NCBI GenBank assembly: GCA_036897445.1
Contig: JAYMTL010000065.1
Coordinates: forward strand, 1-64,000
Origin: Pelargonium tetragonum
Taxonomy: Eukaryota; Streptophyta; Magnoliopsida; Geraniales; Geraniaceae
Length of the DNA: 64,000 nt
Direction of reading: 5' to 3'
Made by a program: the position numbers and the translations under genes. Position 1 is the first letter of the stretch. Each line of letters starts with the position of its first letter. Shown one piece after another: positions 38,310-51,136 of the stretch. The notes under the pieces were generated by a model. That model searched no databases. It saw only the letters and a program-made list of their open reading frames with translations, and had not been told where the DNA came from.

Positions 38310-40865
38310 CGGGGAGGTGTAAGTTTCATGGCTTAATAGTATATAAAGGGATTTCCTTTATTAGATAGAGCTAAAAACGTAGTAAGCAGCATAAGAATTT
38401 AATTGCTCAAACCTCTTAAACGATTTTAATAAAACTTTTTAATAACTCTAATAGAGAACTCCTTACCCCGGCTCCTAATACAAGATTAAACTCCCACTAT
38501 CTTTCTAGTACCCCTGCTTGGGATAATCCCGACTTTTCAAATCTTTTGAACCTTATGCCTGACTTGTAGAAAAAGAACTGACTATACTATACCAGAGTTG
38601 TAGAGGCACCCGGTAGCTAAGAGAATACAAAAAAAAATGAAACTTATCAAAAGACTTAACTGAATACTCTAGCGGGTCTCACTAAAGCTTTCTCTAGAAA
38701 AAACATGCCGATCCCTGAGTTTCCTATTTTTCTTTTTCTCTTTAGCCGTTTCGAAAAAACCTAGGCGTCTAGACGAATAAGAGGAGCAAAAGTCTTTTTT
38801 TATAGGTTTGAGGAAACTACATAACTTAAGAAAAAATTAACATAGGTTTACCCACTACAGCAGAACCTGAAACTTAGTATCCTTAAGTCCTTTTCGGGGA
38901 TTGTCCTGTTTTCTTTGAAGCTTGCTCATTTTAAAAGCTAAGGCAAATTTACTAGTTAGCGACTTCTGTTTGTTATTTGTAAGAATAAAAAAATCTCGTT
39001 TCTAAAGACTCAAAAAACCCCTGCTTTGTTTATCACAAAGTATCGACTTTTGTTATAAAAAACAGTATAGGATATAGTCTTGTGCTAATAGAGCATACCT
39101 ACCTAAGTAATTAAGAAAAAGAAGTATGGCGCACACAAGCTCCTAATTAGGCAGGGATCCTTTCGACCCCGAATGAGTAAAATAGGCATGTATATAAAGG
39201 GCAGTAATTTAAAAGAATACAAAAGAAAATCTGCACCAAGTAGAAACTTTAAATAAGGTACTCTCCTCAACTTTATTAGGACTCCCCTAGAATAGATTAA
39301 AAAGGGGTCTAAAGGGCCTTCCAAAGCTACTAAACCTATTCTCCGAAGTTTAAGGGTAGTGAAATGAAATACTTAATATAGAAAAGCAAAATACTGCGCC
39401 CGGAAAAAAGCTCTTGAACGTAAGCTTTATTACTATAATAGAGAACCCTCATAGAAATTTCGGGGTAACACAAGATTAAGTTAACTAACCCCACCCCAAA
39501 ACAGTAAAGTTAGACCCAAGGATTTAGGCTAAATACTAAAAGAGTTTTTAACCCCTATACCTTGCTGAAAGGGGAAGTCTCCCTTTTTAATCGCTTTACT
39601 TCGGACTTTACCCTCGGTCCCCAACTTCCCTACCCTAATAGATTAGTGTCTACTTTATCGATGTAGGAAATCCATTAGAATACCCCTTTTTCTACAATCT
39701 ACAAATACAACATGTGTAACAAAAAAAGAGGTGCCTTACTTTAGAATTCTCTTTATTATTGAAACAAAACGGCGTGCCCTATGGCATTTAGGCAGACTCG
39801 GTTGTTAAATTTGATTTGGACTAGAGTTCTTTCAGTTATAAGAGTTTGTAAGGCTATTTAGGACTATAATACCTTTATAGGTTTTATGAAAATGAGTATA
39901 GGCCCGAGGGAACCTATTAGAACTAAAGAAGAGTTTCGTACAAAGTCTTGAGAAATAGCTGTCTAGGTATTCTAAACAGGAGCTCCAAGGGGTAAGACTA
40001 ACAAATCCCGAAGTAGGAAAATGCATTAGGTAAGCTTGCTTACTAGCTGTTCTATTCAGGGTTGGAAGGTTGAAGGGGAAAGAGAAGCTATGGAATTTAC
40101 TGGAAAGAAAGAGCTACACAGAGGAATTAGAACAATCGGATTTCTATTGGGTTCTAGAATTAGAGCCAGAAGGAAACAGTTCGAACTGGCACAGTCAAGA
40201 GTACTCAACTGGTAAAGCCTGTGCAGCTAATGGAGTTTAAGATAGATACTAGATTCCTGTGTTCAAGGAATTGCCGCTAGGATAACTGATTTTTGGAGTA
40301 TCATATTATTAAGTAACCGTAACTAAAGGAATTGGATAAACTAACAGATATTTTACCCTGAACTGTATATGGATAAGCGTTCCCTGAGAATTCTTTAGTG
40401 AAGCCCTCTTCGCTTGATAAAAAACCCTGCCCAAGGCATAAGAAAAAACTTCTTTGTTATAGTGGTGAGGGCTAACTACATGGCCGGTGCTTATGAATGG
40501 GAATCCGCCCCTTAAGCATTTGCTTACATAAAACTTCGAGCCTATCTTAAAGGATGAACCTTTTTTGTGTCATTATCACAGGACAAAGATTTAGATACCC
40601 TTGAAATTCTAGGATCTAGCTTAGTATAACGGCAGAGCCGATTAAGAGCCTTCCTCCGCGGAATTTTTCTTAATTAGTTGTCAAATTGCTCCCTTTTATA
40701 ACTGTACTTACATCTTAGTTGAGAAAATATTTAGAGTACAATTCGAATCTAGAACAAAATTTTTATACATGGCATACAGCTCTCTACAAAGGTTCAAACC
40801 CAACAACTAATGAAGTTGAAATAATAAGGAATAATCCTAAAATTATTAGTTGACTAAGGTGCCAT
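38310..40865. other. Gene desert, no feature supported
   Basis: Two reverse-strand frames (39,103-39,324 and 39,832-40,026) are unremarkable. At 39.9-40.9 kb one plus-strand frame reads protein-like in pieces, but its stop density is the same as random sequence, so I do not call it. Confidence 0.5.
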
Positions 40866-40885
40866 AAGTCTTTCCTAACCGGAAT

Positions 40886-41281
40886 TTGTGCAAAAACCCC
40901 GCGTTCACCTTATATTATGATAAGCCTATTTACGAATACCAGAAGGCATTACTCATAAATCTACGAAAGTCCCATAGCATTAGCTTCAATCTTCACCATT
41001 TCCTTAGATTTTATATCCCGAAGAGTTTTCCATATTTCCATATCTACGGATTCTATACAAGAGCTAAATCCCACCGAATGAAGCTCTTTTTGCTTATAAA
41101 AAGCAATTCTAAAGCACTTTCCATAAACTTAAACCCTGTTTTTAGTGTTCTTCATTCAAGCTGTAGTTTAACATATAAATTAATATTCATTTTGTCATCA
41201 ACGAGTTCTATTAAGTTAAACAGCTATACCCGTACAAAGCGTGCACTAAATTTTAAAATGTACTTATTCACTTTCTTCTAG
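40886..41281 (+). CDS. Longest frame in the window, 131 aa, doubtful
   Basis: This is the longest started frame in the window: TTG start, open from 40,868, stop at 41,279-41,281. The product is rich in Ser, Leu, Phe, Tyr, Lys and Asn, as expected from translating AT-rich DNA. It shows no domain, signal peptide or conserved motif. The first ATG falls in the middle. About one frame this long is expected by chance in 64 kb of this composition. It has no link to the basic-repeat family. Treat it as unproven. Confidence 0.18.
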   Translation: MCKNPAFTLYYDKPIYEYQKALLINLRKSHSISFNLHHFLRFYIPKSFPYFHIYGFYTRAKSHRMKLFLLIKSNSKALSINLNPVFSVLHSSCSLTYKLIFILSSTSSIKLNSYTRTKRALNFKMYLFTFF

Positions 41282-41284
41282 AAT

Positions 41285-44200
41285 TCTATACCCACCCAAG
41301 TAAACTTGCCTCTTACATTTGAGGACAAACTTTAGGGACAAAAAAATACAAGCATTTTTTTTTACAATAAAGAAAGGGGCTCGGGATATTCCTACCCTTT
41401 TCCGCTTATACACGAACTTACTGGGGCAAATTTGTGTACTTGTGGTCTTTGACTTCTTTTTAAGAGATTTTTGTTTTCATCCTAACTTATAGGGCATTTC
41501 CTTTAATATTACCTAAAAAAACTTTAGCTTTGCGGTTTCGCTCTAACAAGGGACTTGCTTGTATATCTACCAGAGATTGACTCAAATTTAGTAAGTACAT
41601 AAAGCTCTATTCTGGAAATCCCATACGGATATAATTTTGTTGTACAAAAGCGCGATCAGGCCGAAAATTCTTGGAAAAGTTTCTCAATTATGAAAGAAAG
41701 AAGAACTAAAGCCTTATGTATTGAAGCAGCCCCTTTTTAACCTAATATATCCTGTTTTCTTTTTATTTCGCGTATTAGCAGCAAGTTTACCCATTATAAA
41801 ATAAGTTATAAGTAAGTAGCTGAATATCTCGACTAAATAAAGTATCCCTCACTTGTTACCTAACTCTGAGAAAGCTAAAAAGGGGAAGCAGACTCCTGTA
41901 AGAATTACGAATACAAACAAAAAGCTTTAACTTCAGTTCATTTACTGGAAACCAAGAACTTTAGCAAGACTTTCTTCCCTAGACTTTACTACCCGAAATA
42001 TGTTAACCAAAAAGCAAGGGAATTGGTAATATACTAAAGTATACCTTTGGGTTTTTTATAAGGTTAGCACTTCATTTTGTTTCTTACTTACCTCCAAGGT
42101 TACTCTTTTAATACGAGATGCACCTAAAAATTCTTGGTACAAAAGTGATAGAATGCTAGGTTTTCTTATCTTAGTCTATGTAAAACTTTTCAAAGAATTA
42201 AATCTTAGGTTCCCCCTTGGGCTACCCACAGTATAGAGTGAAAATCTCTTTAGAAAGGTAAGTCGCTGTACTTTTACCGAGTCCTTCAGGATTACAAAAG
42301 GAAGGAAAAACTTTGTATAAACGTGTGCCAAAAGCTAGTGCTTTATATACCTAAAGAACCTTCTTCTCGACCCCGGAAAATTCTGATGTTTAGTTTAACT
42401 ACAAAGGGCTCTTCCTATACAAATACCAGCCACTTATTTTACACCCAATATCTCCCAACTCTTCTACTTGATACCTTGTGGTTTAAGACTTTTTAATTAC
42501 ACTTCTTTTGAGTAAGGAAAGATATTATATAAGTAGTAATCCCTGGGATAAGATCTTTCTAAAGCACCAGGTAAGCTAGAGTTTCAAAAAGGGGCATAAT
42601 TTAGCATTATTAGTTGTCTTGTTTCAGAGGAGGGACCTAGGATCTATACCCCTAACATATTTTTTATCCACTCCAGGTAAGCCTTATTTGAAAGTTATTA
42701 GGAAACCGCACACTCTTAAACGCTTTTGGTTAAAGTAACCCATAAAATATCCTTAAGGAAATCTCCCGAACTTCTGAAAACCAGCCATTAGATAGCCTCT
42801 CTTTCAGGTTTCATAATTTGGAGAATTTGCTTGAGTCCCTAAGTTAAAGATCTAACAAAACTAACTCTATAATGTATGCTCTTTTTTCTTTTATATACTT
42901 GGTAGTTAAAGAATAGTATAACTTTATATCCCTTCCTTTTATGCTGTATGTACATAACTCTCATTTAGTTTTTTTAAGGATTAGGAGTTACCCTACTTAT
43001 AATTTGTAAACTAAAAAGAGTGCCCTAATGAAATGAATTGTGAAACAATATATCCAAAAGAATCCCTTTTTATGCTTTTTCGAGCTGACTAAGACTAAGC
43101 TAGTTGAAAAGCTATAGGCCTCCTCTAATCCTTGTAAACAAGTTATATTAAGTACCGAGCTTAGACCCTTAAAAACCAGGAATTCTATTTTACTTAGATT
43201 GTCCACCCCACAGTTTTACCCATTTTGCTATTCCAATTCTATTTCCGAGCTATCATAAAAATTTTCTTTTATTTTATAAGTTTCGAGATCCAGACTTGCG
43301 TTTGCTTAATCTTAATATATGAGGGGCTCCCTAAAGAGAATACTAAGAAATTGCTACGAAAAAACAAAGGGATTTAAGGACAGACCTCAGAAGGTCATTT
43401 TATTTGGACGAGAGCTTTAGTAATTAATAATTAAATTAGAAAAACTTAAATGAAAATATTGTTAAAGAATATTCTAATACGATTTGAAACCCTTTTCAGT
43501 TTATTCAGGAGCACCCGTGTTAATAGAACCGCTTAGATATAAAGAAATATCTTTCGATTGATTTTATAGTGTGTACGCTCTTGCGATGGCAATTATCCCA
43601 ATATTATCGCAGAGTGAATTCAATAGAAATACAAAATAGGTTCGAATCACAAAGTCCGACACCTTTTCATGTGCTTCGTGTAAATACCTAAGCATAACCT
43701 TTCCAACGATAGAAGTTTCTTGGATATCTACTTAGCTTATCCTGTTTTGTAAGCAACGGAGTTTACAGTAAATTCTGGGCCTTTAAGGTCTCCTTACTTC
43801 CTCTTTTAAGATAAGAGCTTTTAGTTTTAAGTGTAGAAGTTTCGCAGTACATCGCGCCTCCCTTTACTTATCCTGAGTTTCAACTTCGTTAGTTAAATAC
43901 TCTGAAAAAAGGTGTTCCAGTAACGGATCAAGACTAAGAAAACCCAGTAATTTGGAAATAGCCACTTTACCCGAAAAGAGGCTTCTTTTTCATTAATTAA
44001 TAACATAATTTATGTACTTTGCTTTATATTTATATAATACAAATACCCAGTGTATTATGACATTTGGAAATTTTTAAAGACATGATAAAAAGATTGCACT
44101 GGACTTGCTGTTGTGTAAAAAACCTGATTTGCACAGCCTTTTCTAGGGGCTTTTCGTATTTATCGACTTTATCCAATGAGATAAAATACTGGGAATTTAT

Positions 44201-44415
44201 AAAGCACCTGCTGTCATGATAATCCCTTATGAACTAAACCCACTTCGGCTCTTTGTCTTATCAGAATCCCTATTTCTAATTGTATTCTTAGGCATAAGGT
44301 AATATTTGAGCGGGGTTCTATACTTAACGACCCATATGTTTTTACAAACAGAATGTGATCGAAAGGGCTCTTACCTTATTAATATTGGCTAACGTTAAGA
44401 AAATATTGAAATATT
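41285..44415. other. Gene desert, no feature seen
   Basis: About 3.1 kb with no credible gene, RNA or repeat. A 69-codon reverse frame (42,997-43,206) is within chance. A ggttcgaa word near 43,640 does not form a T-arm. Confidence 0.55.
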
Positions 44416-44417
44416 AA

Positions 44418-44660
44418 AGGGTACTAAGTACAGGCTGCAATAAGACAGATAATCCTTACAAGAAGGGGGTTATAGCTCCAAAGAAGAAAGTTACAACAAG
44501 TAAAAAGAGTACAACTAAGAAAGCAGGTTTAGCTAAGAGGTTAGGATAGTTACAGCTACGAAGAGTGCAGGTCTAGCGCGTAAGAAAGCTGCCGAGAGTT
44601 TTAAACAAGGAAGTTGGTGTTTCTGCTTAAAGTAGTGAGGAAGTGTAAGTAAGCAGGGTC
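44418..44660 (+). pseudogene. Basic-repeat family unit, isolated interior copy
   Basis: A frame open from 44,418 to 44,549 (43 codons) contains STGCNKTDN, then KKGVIAPKKKVTTSKK and STTKKAGLAKRLG. In another frame TATKSAGLARKKAAE follows, so the sequence carries an internal repeat of a TKK-AGLA-basic module. The word gaagttggtgt (44,610-44,620) then reads NKEVGVSA, parallel to EVGG at 63.45 kb. GCNK matches GIGCNK at 59.23 kb in the same relative place. The product is very basic with almost no acidic residues, like linker-histone tails or bacterial histone-like proteins in composition only. It lacks a clear 3' block and palindrome. It is broken and lies alone, 14 kb from the next unit. Confidence 0.55.
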
Positions 44661-44709
44661 CCCTAGCCTAGTCCGGCTGCTTCAGAATAGAAAGGGAAAA
44701 GTGTTCCTC

Positions 44710-47700
44710 TGTTTCCAATCTCGGATAACTTTTTCTGATCCAGTTAAGTTAATAAGTTACAGGGAATTCTGAAGAGGTTCTAAAACAGGGTAAATATCGA
44801 CTCAAATAGGCCCTAAAACCCGGTAACTAAACAGGTGTTTTTTAAGGCATTCTAGCTAGATAGTAAGTTTAACCTTTTCAAATTAATTTCTATTTGTTAT
44901 CCTTTATTGGAAAGTCTTTACTTACTTATATATTCTTTTTTTTTTTGAAAAATAGGGGCTTTTAATAACCCGGTGCCTGTAAATGAGAAATTGTTAAAAC
45001 CCACATGAAAACACCCTTAATAGGTTTCTTAAATCTAGTTTATCTGGTTATCTGGGCTTATTGACACAAGAATCTATAATGTTTAGTTTTTTGAACCCCT
45101 ATATTTTTTATAACCGCAAAACACTCTAGGGAGGACTCATAAAGTAGGTAGAAGGAATCCTTAAATACATGGGCTATCTTCAGAAGCTTATTTTTTTAGT
45201 TACTTAAATATAAAACATACTGGATAAACTCCTTTGAACCTCAACCGCTGAAAAAAGAAAAAAACGCTTCCTGTATTCGCAAACTTAATTTAGTAGAATA
45301 CTATTTTTCTAGAAAGAAGAGGTCTAATTCTTTTAGAGTAGGGGTACACTTTTTGTAAGTAACACAAAAGGTGGGGCATAAGTCTTAGAAAGAGCTATTG
45401 CTATTTTGTGTCTGCCTTAGAAAAAAGCCTTTCTAAAGAGAAAACTTCAGATTTTTAAGTTATATTAAAGCGTTTCTTGGGTGTACATCCGCAGGAGCCC
45501 AGAATTTGACTTTTTTGGATATGTGCAAGAAAATTATTATATTTAAAAGCGGGGCTTTTAGCATAGGATTCAATCCCTTTTCAGGAAGCCCCCTTTAAAG
45601 TTTAGGATTTCTTTTCATTTTCTAAAAATCCTTCAAAACTTTTTGCTCTAAAGCCTACTGAATAAGAATTACTATGTATCCCCTTATTTAAGTAAAAACC
45701 CCATTTCATTTCTAATTTAAGGAACAAAAAGTTAATATACCACTGAAATGAAAGCTACTTCATAAAGGGAAGTACTACAAAGAGAACATATCCACTGATT
45801 AGGAATAAGCTAACTACGCAGTTTCAACCACTTTGTTTAAAAATATTGCTTCTATATCAGTAAATCCCAGATAAGAACACTTTAAAACTAGGAAAGGCAC
45901 CCTGACACTTATCTTGCTTGGCAGGTATTCTTGTTAATTCTGGTAAGCTTTTTCAATTCAAGCGGATGCTACTAAATTCTTTACTTAATAAGGGCTAGAC
46001 CTCGTGAATAGGTTTTTATAAGGGTTTACGGGTGTATTTATTTATGTTCCTTTTTATTAAACTTGTTTCTACTTTTTAGGAATTTACTGACTTTTAGAGA
46101 TATAACTTTGCTTGATTTTGATCCGCTTTCGCAATGCAATATTAATTTAAATCTAAGAGGCGTTTTTACTTACACTTATTTCCTTGTGAGATCCGTATTC
46201 TAAGGAATATCTTTTATAAAGGTTTTCCTTTTTATTCTTGTCCAGGATTCCTTGTTGATGAGTGTTCGATAACCTACCTTGACCTATGCTTTTGTACGAA
46301 ATTCTTCCTTCATATTTATTAATTAATTAAAGGGTGGGCTCCTTTATAAGGATACGGGTAGGAAAAACTACAAAAACCCTTAAAGAGATTTTTCCCTAAC
46401 TTAGTAACAAAGCTTTAAGTCTGGGTTCTTCACTATACAGTTAGACTTTTCCTAATTCGTAATAAAAATTTTAATAAATAAAGAGTAATTTAGGAAATAC
46501 AGGCTAGGGGTCCTTGTTCTGGATAATTAAAGATTTACTGAGTGTTAAAACCCAGGGTGTGTAAAAAGTATTAAAGTACTGTGGAATATTGAATATTGGA
46601 GAAAGGAGCTCTCTACTCTATCTAAAATGGATATTATAATAGGTAAAATTTGCTATTAGCTGCGAAAAAAGAAACCTTGTAAAGTATTCATAGGCTTCCA
46701 AGTTGCCTTTATAAAAAAATCCATAAAAAGGGTTTTGTAAGGGCTGGTATTATGCTCTATTAAGTCTTTCTCAGTACCTAATCCTATGTCTCGTTGAACT
46801 TTTTCTCTGTTTATTTCTAGGACCAATTGCAAGGAATCGAGAGCATCCGGGTACCGGGGTCCGTAGAATTCTTAGTTATGATTTATGATAATTGCGAGGT
46901 ATAGAGGATTTCTTTAAAAAATTTTTTACAGATATTGCTATTCTTGCATATAAACACGTTTTAGCGAATTAAGGAAAGTACAAGTTTGTCCTTGATTTAT
47001 CTATAAGAAAGATTTACTTTACAAGTACTTCTTATATTGATAAAACCTGAATTTAAAGAATATCGCATTGCGCTAAAAGGGATCCTTAAGAATCTAAATC
47101 ACTCTTATACTTCTACTAGACAGCTTTAACTTCTATGTCTTAAGGCCTTAATTTATAGTAGTACGGAACAAAGGAAATCTTGTTACTAGACAAACCTAGA
47201 AACGCAAAAGACCGCACGAGTTATACTCGCCTGGGAATCTTGTACGTCAAATAAACAGTACTTTTAATTTCTTATTGCTTTGTCTGCAAGCTAAGGGATC
47301 GTATCCACAGTTCAAAAACTTTAGGCACAAGTTCACTTAGAAAGGAAGATAAAGGGTTTTCGAGACAAGAAGCAGTAAATTTTTGTTGGATAGCACTTCT
47401 AGACTTTTGAAGTAGAAAACTTAGGGGTTTCCCTTTATCGACTGGCCGATCTCTTAACTACGATTTGCTTGCTAGTAATAATGACTTAGAAATAAAAGTT
47501 TTTTAGTTACCCAACACAAAGATTGACATCCTTTATTTTATAAATGACAGAGTTCCCTTTCAAAGTAATACCTTAAAAGTATTTAATTCTTCAGAAAGAA
47601 GCTCCTTTTTATATCCCGGGTCTCTACCACCGGGATTTCTCCAGACTTAGGGGTTGCTCGGTTACAAAGAGAGGGAGAACTCCTTCTTAGAAAGCTCTCG

Positions 47701-50700
47701 AAACTTGGGAATAGGCCTCTATACTAATTAATATACCAGAGAAATTTCTTTTTTGTTTATCCTTCGTGGCTAGGAGCTCTTTTAGTGTAATTTTAGTACG
47801 GCTTTTTTTATTAAGAGGCTCACGGGGCCTACCCGCAGTATGACTTTCTTTCAGGCTACTCTCCCCTAAAATTTTATTGGGATTCATTCGTATTGGAGAA
47901 TAGCCGATTAAGAACCTACACCAAGAATCCCGAGTTGTGCGGATACGTGTATAAGAAATAACTTAGATTCCCTGTAAAAGATAAAAGGGATGGTCGAGAT
48001 TTATATAATGATCTTGGTTTTATGTATACCCCTATCCACGAGCCACGAGAAAGAGATGTTGTAAAGGAGCTCCAGAGGCGTTCTATTCTGTATAGGTAAA
48101 AAAAGACTCGTAAGAAAACTTGTTGTAAAATTTCCTCCCATAGGATAATTCCCTAGTTCTGGAAACGAGTAACCCTAAGTTTCCCAATAAAGGAAAATAG
48201 TTAAGATAGGGGCTCCACTTTTAATTAAGAAAGTTTCAATAAAGAATATATGTACCCCTTTTTGTTTTTAGTATTGTAGGCATAAAAATTTTAGAATACC
48301 AATGCCTGTATTTTTACATAATAAAAAGGATAGCAGTAGAAAAAGCTAAAAAAACCTGTAGGTAAACTGCCCTAGTTTAAAGCTTTAAATCGAAAAGAGT
48401 ACCCCAGTAAAATTTCCAGAGCTTCCTAGACGTAATTAGGGACTCCTATTTATACTTAGTTATTACCCATATAACTTAAAAAATCTTATTGTAGTGGAAG
48501 CCCTTTATTTTAAGTTTACTATATACAATACAGAACAGAATTTATTTAAAAGGAATTTAGTAACCGGGATAGTACTGGGAAATTTGTAAAAATGTTAGTG
48601 AATTTCTACACTCAGTTATTTTGCATAATATAAGCGGTAAAGCAAGCAAGGGAACTCTGACAATTCCTTATCCTTACACAAGGTTTTCGTTATTTATTAG
48701 AACTCGGCCTAAGAAGTTTATTACGTATCTTTTTTTAGCTGCTTAGTCAGTGCTTTTTAGTAAGGTTTGGACCTCCCTTTCATAAAAAAGATCTTAACAA
48801 GAATTCAACCCCACTTTACACAGGAATTCATCTATGTTTCTTGGCTAGCATTTAGGGTCTTTGATTTTCATTAGACTTCGGTGCAATAGTACTTAAAACT
48901 AGAAATTACTCATAAAGAGGTACTAACTCAGCTTTTTCAACCCCCTATTATAGTATAGCAATCTTACCTTATTTAGCGAGTCTCGAGGTTTTCTCAGTTT
49001 ATTAGATTAGAACGGCATACAACGTATAAAGTACAACAAAGGGTTCTCTCTCTTTCTTTCCTAGATCTAATTCTCCTGAATCGCATATCTTTTCGTTAAG
49101 TAACAGGGAGAATCATAAGGTTTTTTAGTTTACTTTCTAGGATTCTCCTCCGATTTTTTGCTATTGAGGGCTCAGAATTATAGATACAAAATTCACAATA
49201 TCACACTCAGTTAGGAATTTCTTTTCTGTCTCATTCCAATAGAGAGTTTAGTGGAAGAAACGTGGCTAGTAAGGTTTCTCTTTTGATACCAGATATAAAA
49301 TAAGCTAGCCAAGAAACTTTCACGAAAACTGTACCTCTCTTAGTTTGAGACATCATGTCAATTTTGTACTTATTTTGAGAAACGGATTTCTCAGGATTTA
49401 CCAATTACTTACTAGAGGGTAAACTTAAGTTTGTACTGAAATTCTAAAGTTTAGAAAAAATCTAACTTATTCTATAAAGTGGAATGTAAAGCTAAAAAGT
49501 GAAAATCCTATTCAATTGCATTTACTCGTTTCATTTTACATTTTATTTTACAAAAGTTTAGAATTCGGCCTAAGTCTAACAGGGATCCTCTCTGTAATAC
49601 TGCTATAAGGTTTACCTAAAAGAAAGTTAAGACTTAAACTTAGGAATACCTAGGGCAGGTTTATCTTTTACATACTAAAGCTAAACCATTTTTTGTAGAG
49701 AATAAATTCTACTTGTGATACCCAATTCGCCCAAACAGGAGTCCAAAAGTAACTCAAAAGAGACTTTGAAGAGAAAGAGAGCCTCCTTAAGTAGCTGTAG
49801 TATAAGCTAAAAGCCCCTGACCGGGAATCTTTTTATTGGTTTATAGAACCGCCCCTTATAAAGCTCTGACAAGTCCTATAATCTTTAACTCCCACAACTT
49901 GCTTCTTTTTTTAGACTTTGGCAAGGAAATCCTGCACTTGGGATCCGACCAGGTTTCAGGGGTCTCTCTTAGATTTTTTATAGTCATTAAAAGAGGGGTT
50001 CCGCTTACGAATAAGGTAGTATTCCGGTTAAATAAAGGTAATCTGGGCTGGGTTAAGATATGAAATTAACTACAAATCCTTTGTATGGTCATTTAGTGCT
50101 AACACTTTATACATTTTTGTTTTGAAATTTGTGTGCGTTTTTAGCTCTATAATATAATGGAACAGAGCAGGAATCCCTTGGTTAGTACTTTGACTCCCTT
50201 ACTAAAAGGCAGGGTGTTTAAGCGGGTATCTTAATATAGAGAAGCTCCTCCGAAAAAATTTTTAACAAAGATTAACACTGCTTCATTATGAAAGGAGTCC
50301 TTTTACTATTATCTTTCATTTCCTAGGTTGATACTATACCCCATATACTTGTGGGTTAAACTCCAGAGAACACCCTTTATGATTCCATTTTATCTGCTAC
50401 ACCTACTTTTAGAGCTAAATTATTCTTCTCCTTTCTAGGCTCTACAATTGTTATTAGTGACTACTTTGGCGTTTCCTCTTTGCTTACTTTGCATGAGACA
50501 AATATAGCAGGTTAGAGCAATTTCTTAACGGAAAGTGAAGGTTAGTTACTTTCAAATTTTTCGGATATGAATTCTTTAGGGCCTCTAATAAAATTGTATC
50601 CCAGTGCGCTTGCTTGACACTTAACAGTAAGGAACTAGCACACCCAAGCTTTCAACTTAAATTCCTGTGTTCGATCTTGTCATCCTATTCCGGAGAATCT

Positions 50701-51015
50701 GGGACTATTCAAAAAAAGGAAGCTCTGTCCCAAGACCCAAGGCGCTCTATTCTTAAAGGTACTAAGGCATATGCGAGTACATTTTTTACCATGATATAAG
50801 CCTTTTCGACCGACATCCTCGAGCACTTGGTGTAGCGCTCTTAATAAAAGTCCCGAAAAATGAGACTCACTAAAACTACGAGGTGTAAGCATCTAAGTTG
50901 TTCCTGTTTTGAGGTGAGGACCTCAACTCGTTCTGCAACTTAGTTTTTTTTACTATTCCCTCGCTTTTTGAAGATGAAGATAGATCTAAGTAAGAGTAAT
51001 AACCATACATATCTT
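44710..51015. other. Gene desert, no firm feature
   Basis: About 6.3 kb without a recognisable gene or repeat. It holds several 60-75 codon frames, for example 49,836-50,063 (+, TTG start) and 50,614-50,799 (+, TTG start), the latter overlapped by a reverse frame. None has motifs. The one ATG frame worth a line is 47,687-47,887 (-). Confidence 0.5.
47687..47887 (-). CDS. Doubtful hypothetical frame, 66 aa
   Basis: An ATG-started reverse-strand frame encodes a hydrophilic, Lys/Arg/Ser-rich product (for example NKKSRTKITLKELLATKDKQ) with no membrane segment. It reads more like protein than most frames here but has no recognisable family, no neighbours and an unremarkable length. Confidence 0.15.
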   Translation of the reverse strand: MNPNKILGESSLKESHTAGRPREPLNKKSRTKITLKELLATKDKQKRNFSGILISIEAYSQVSRAF

Positions 51016-51020
51016 TTGGG

Positions 51021-51136
51021 TTTGATATCCAATAATATTTAAGTAAGAGGATTAGCTTTCCTTTATTAACTGTGATATTTGATATCCAATAATATTTAAG
51101 TAAGAGGATTAGCTTTCCTTTATTAACTGTGATATT
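51021..51136. repeat. Exact 57-bp tandem duplication
   Basis: Positions 51,021-51,077 are repeated without change at 51,078-51,134, and the match runs two bases further. The unit begins tttgatatccaataat and ends aactgtgata. Both copies contain stops in every frame I read. Perfect identity in otherwise decayed DNA means the duplication is recent, or is an assembly or read artefact. Confidence 0.9.

Noticed and set aside
39830-40880. A 1 kb plus-strand frame that reads protein-like between stops
   Set aside because: It has about one stop per 15 codons, the same as random sequence of this composition.
22678-41655. Shared 14-mer tgttgtacaaaagc at 22.68 and 41.64 kb
   Set aside because: Several 14-base matches are expected by chance in 64 kb of AT-rich DNA, and the flanks do not align.
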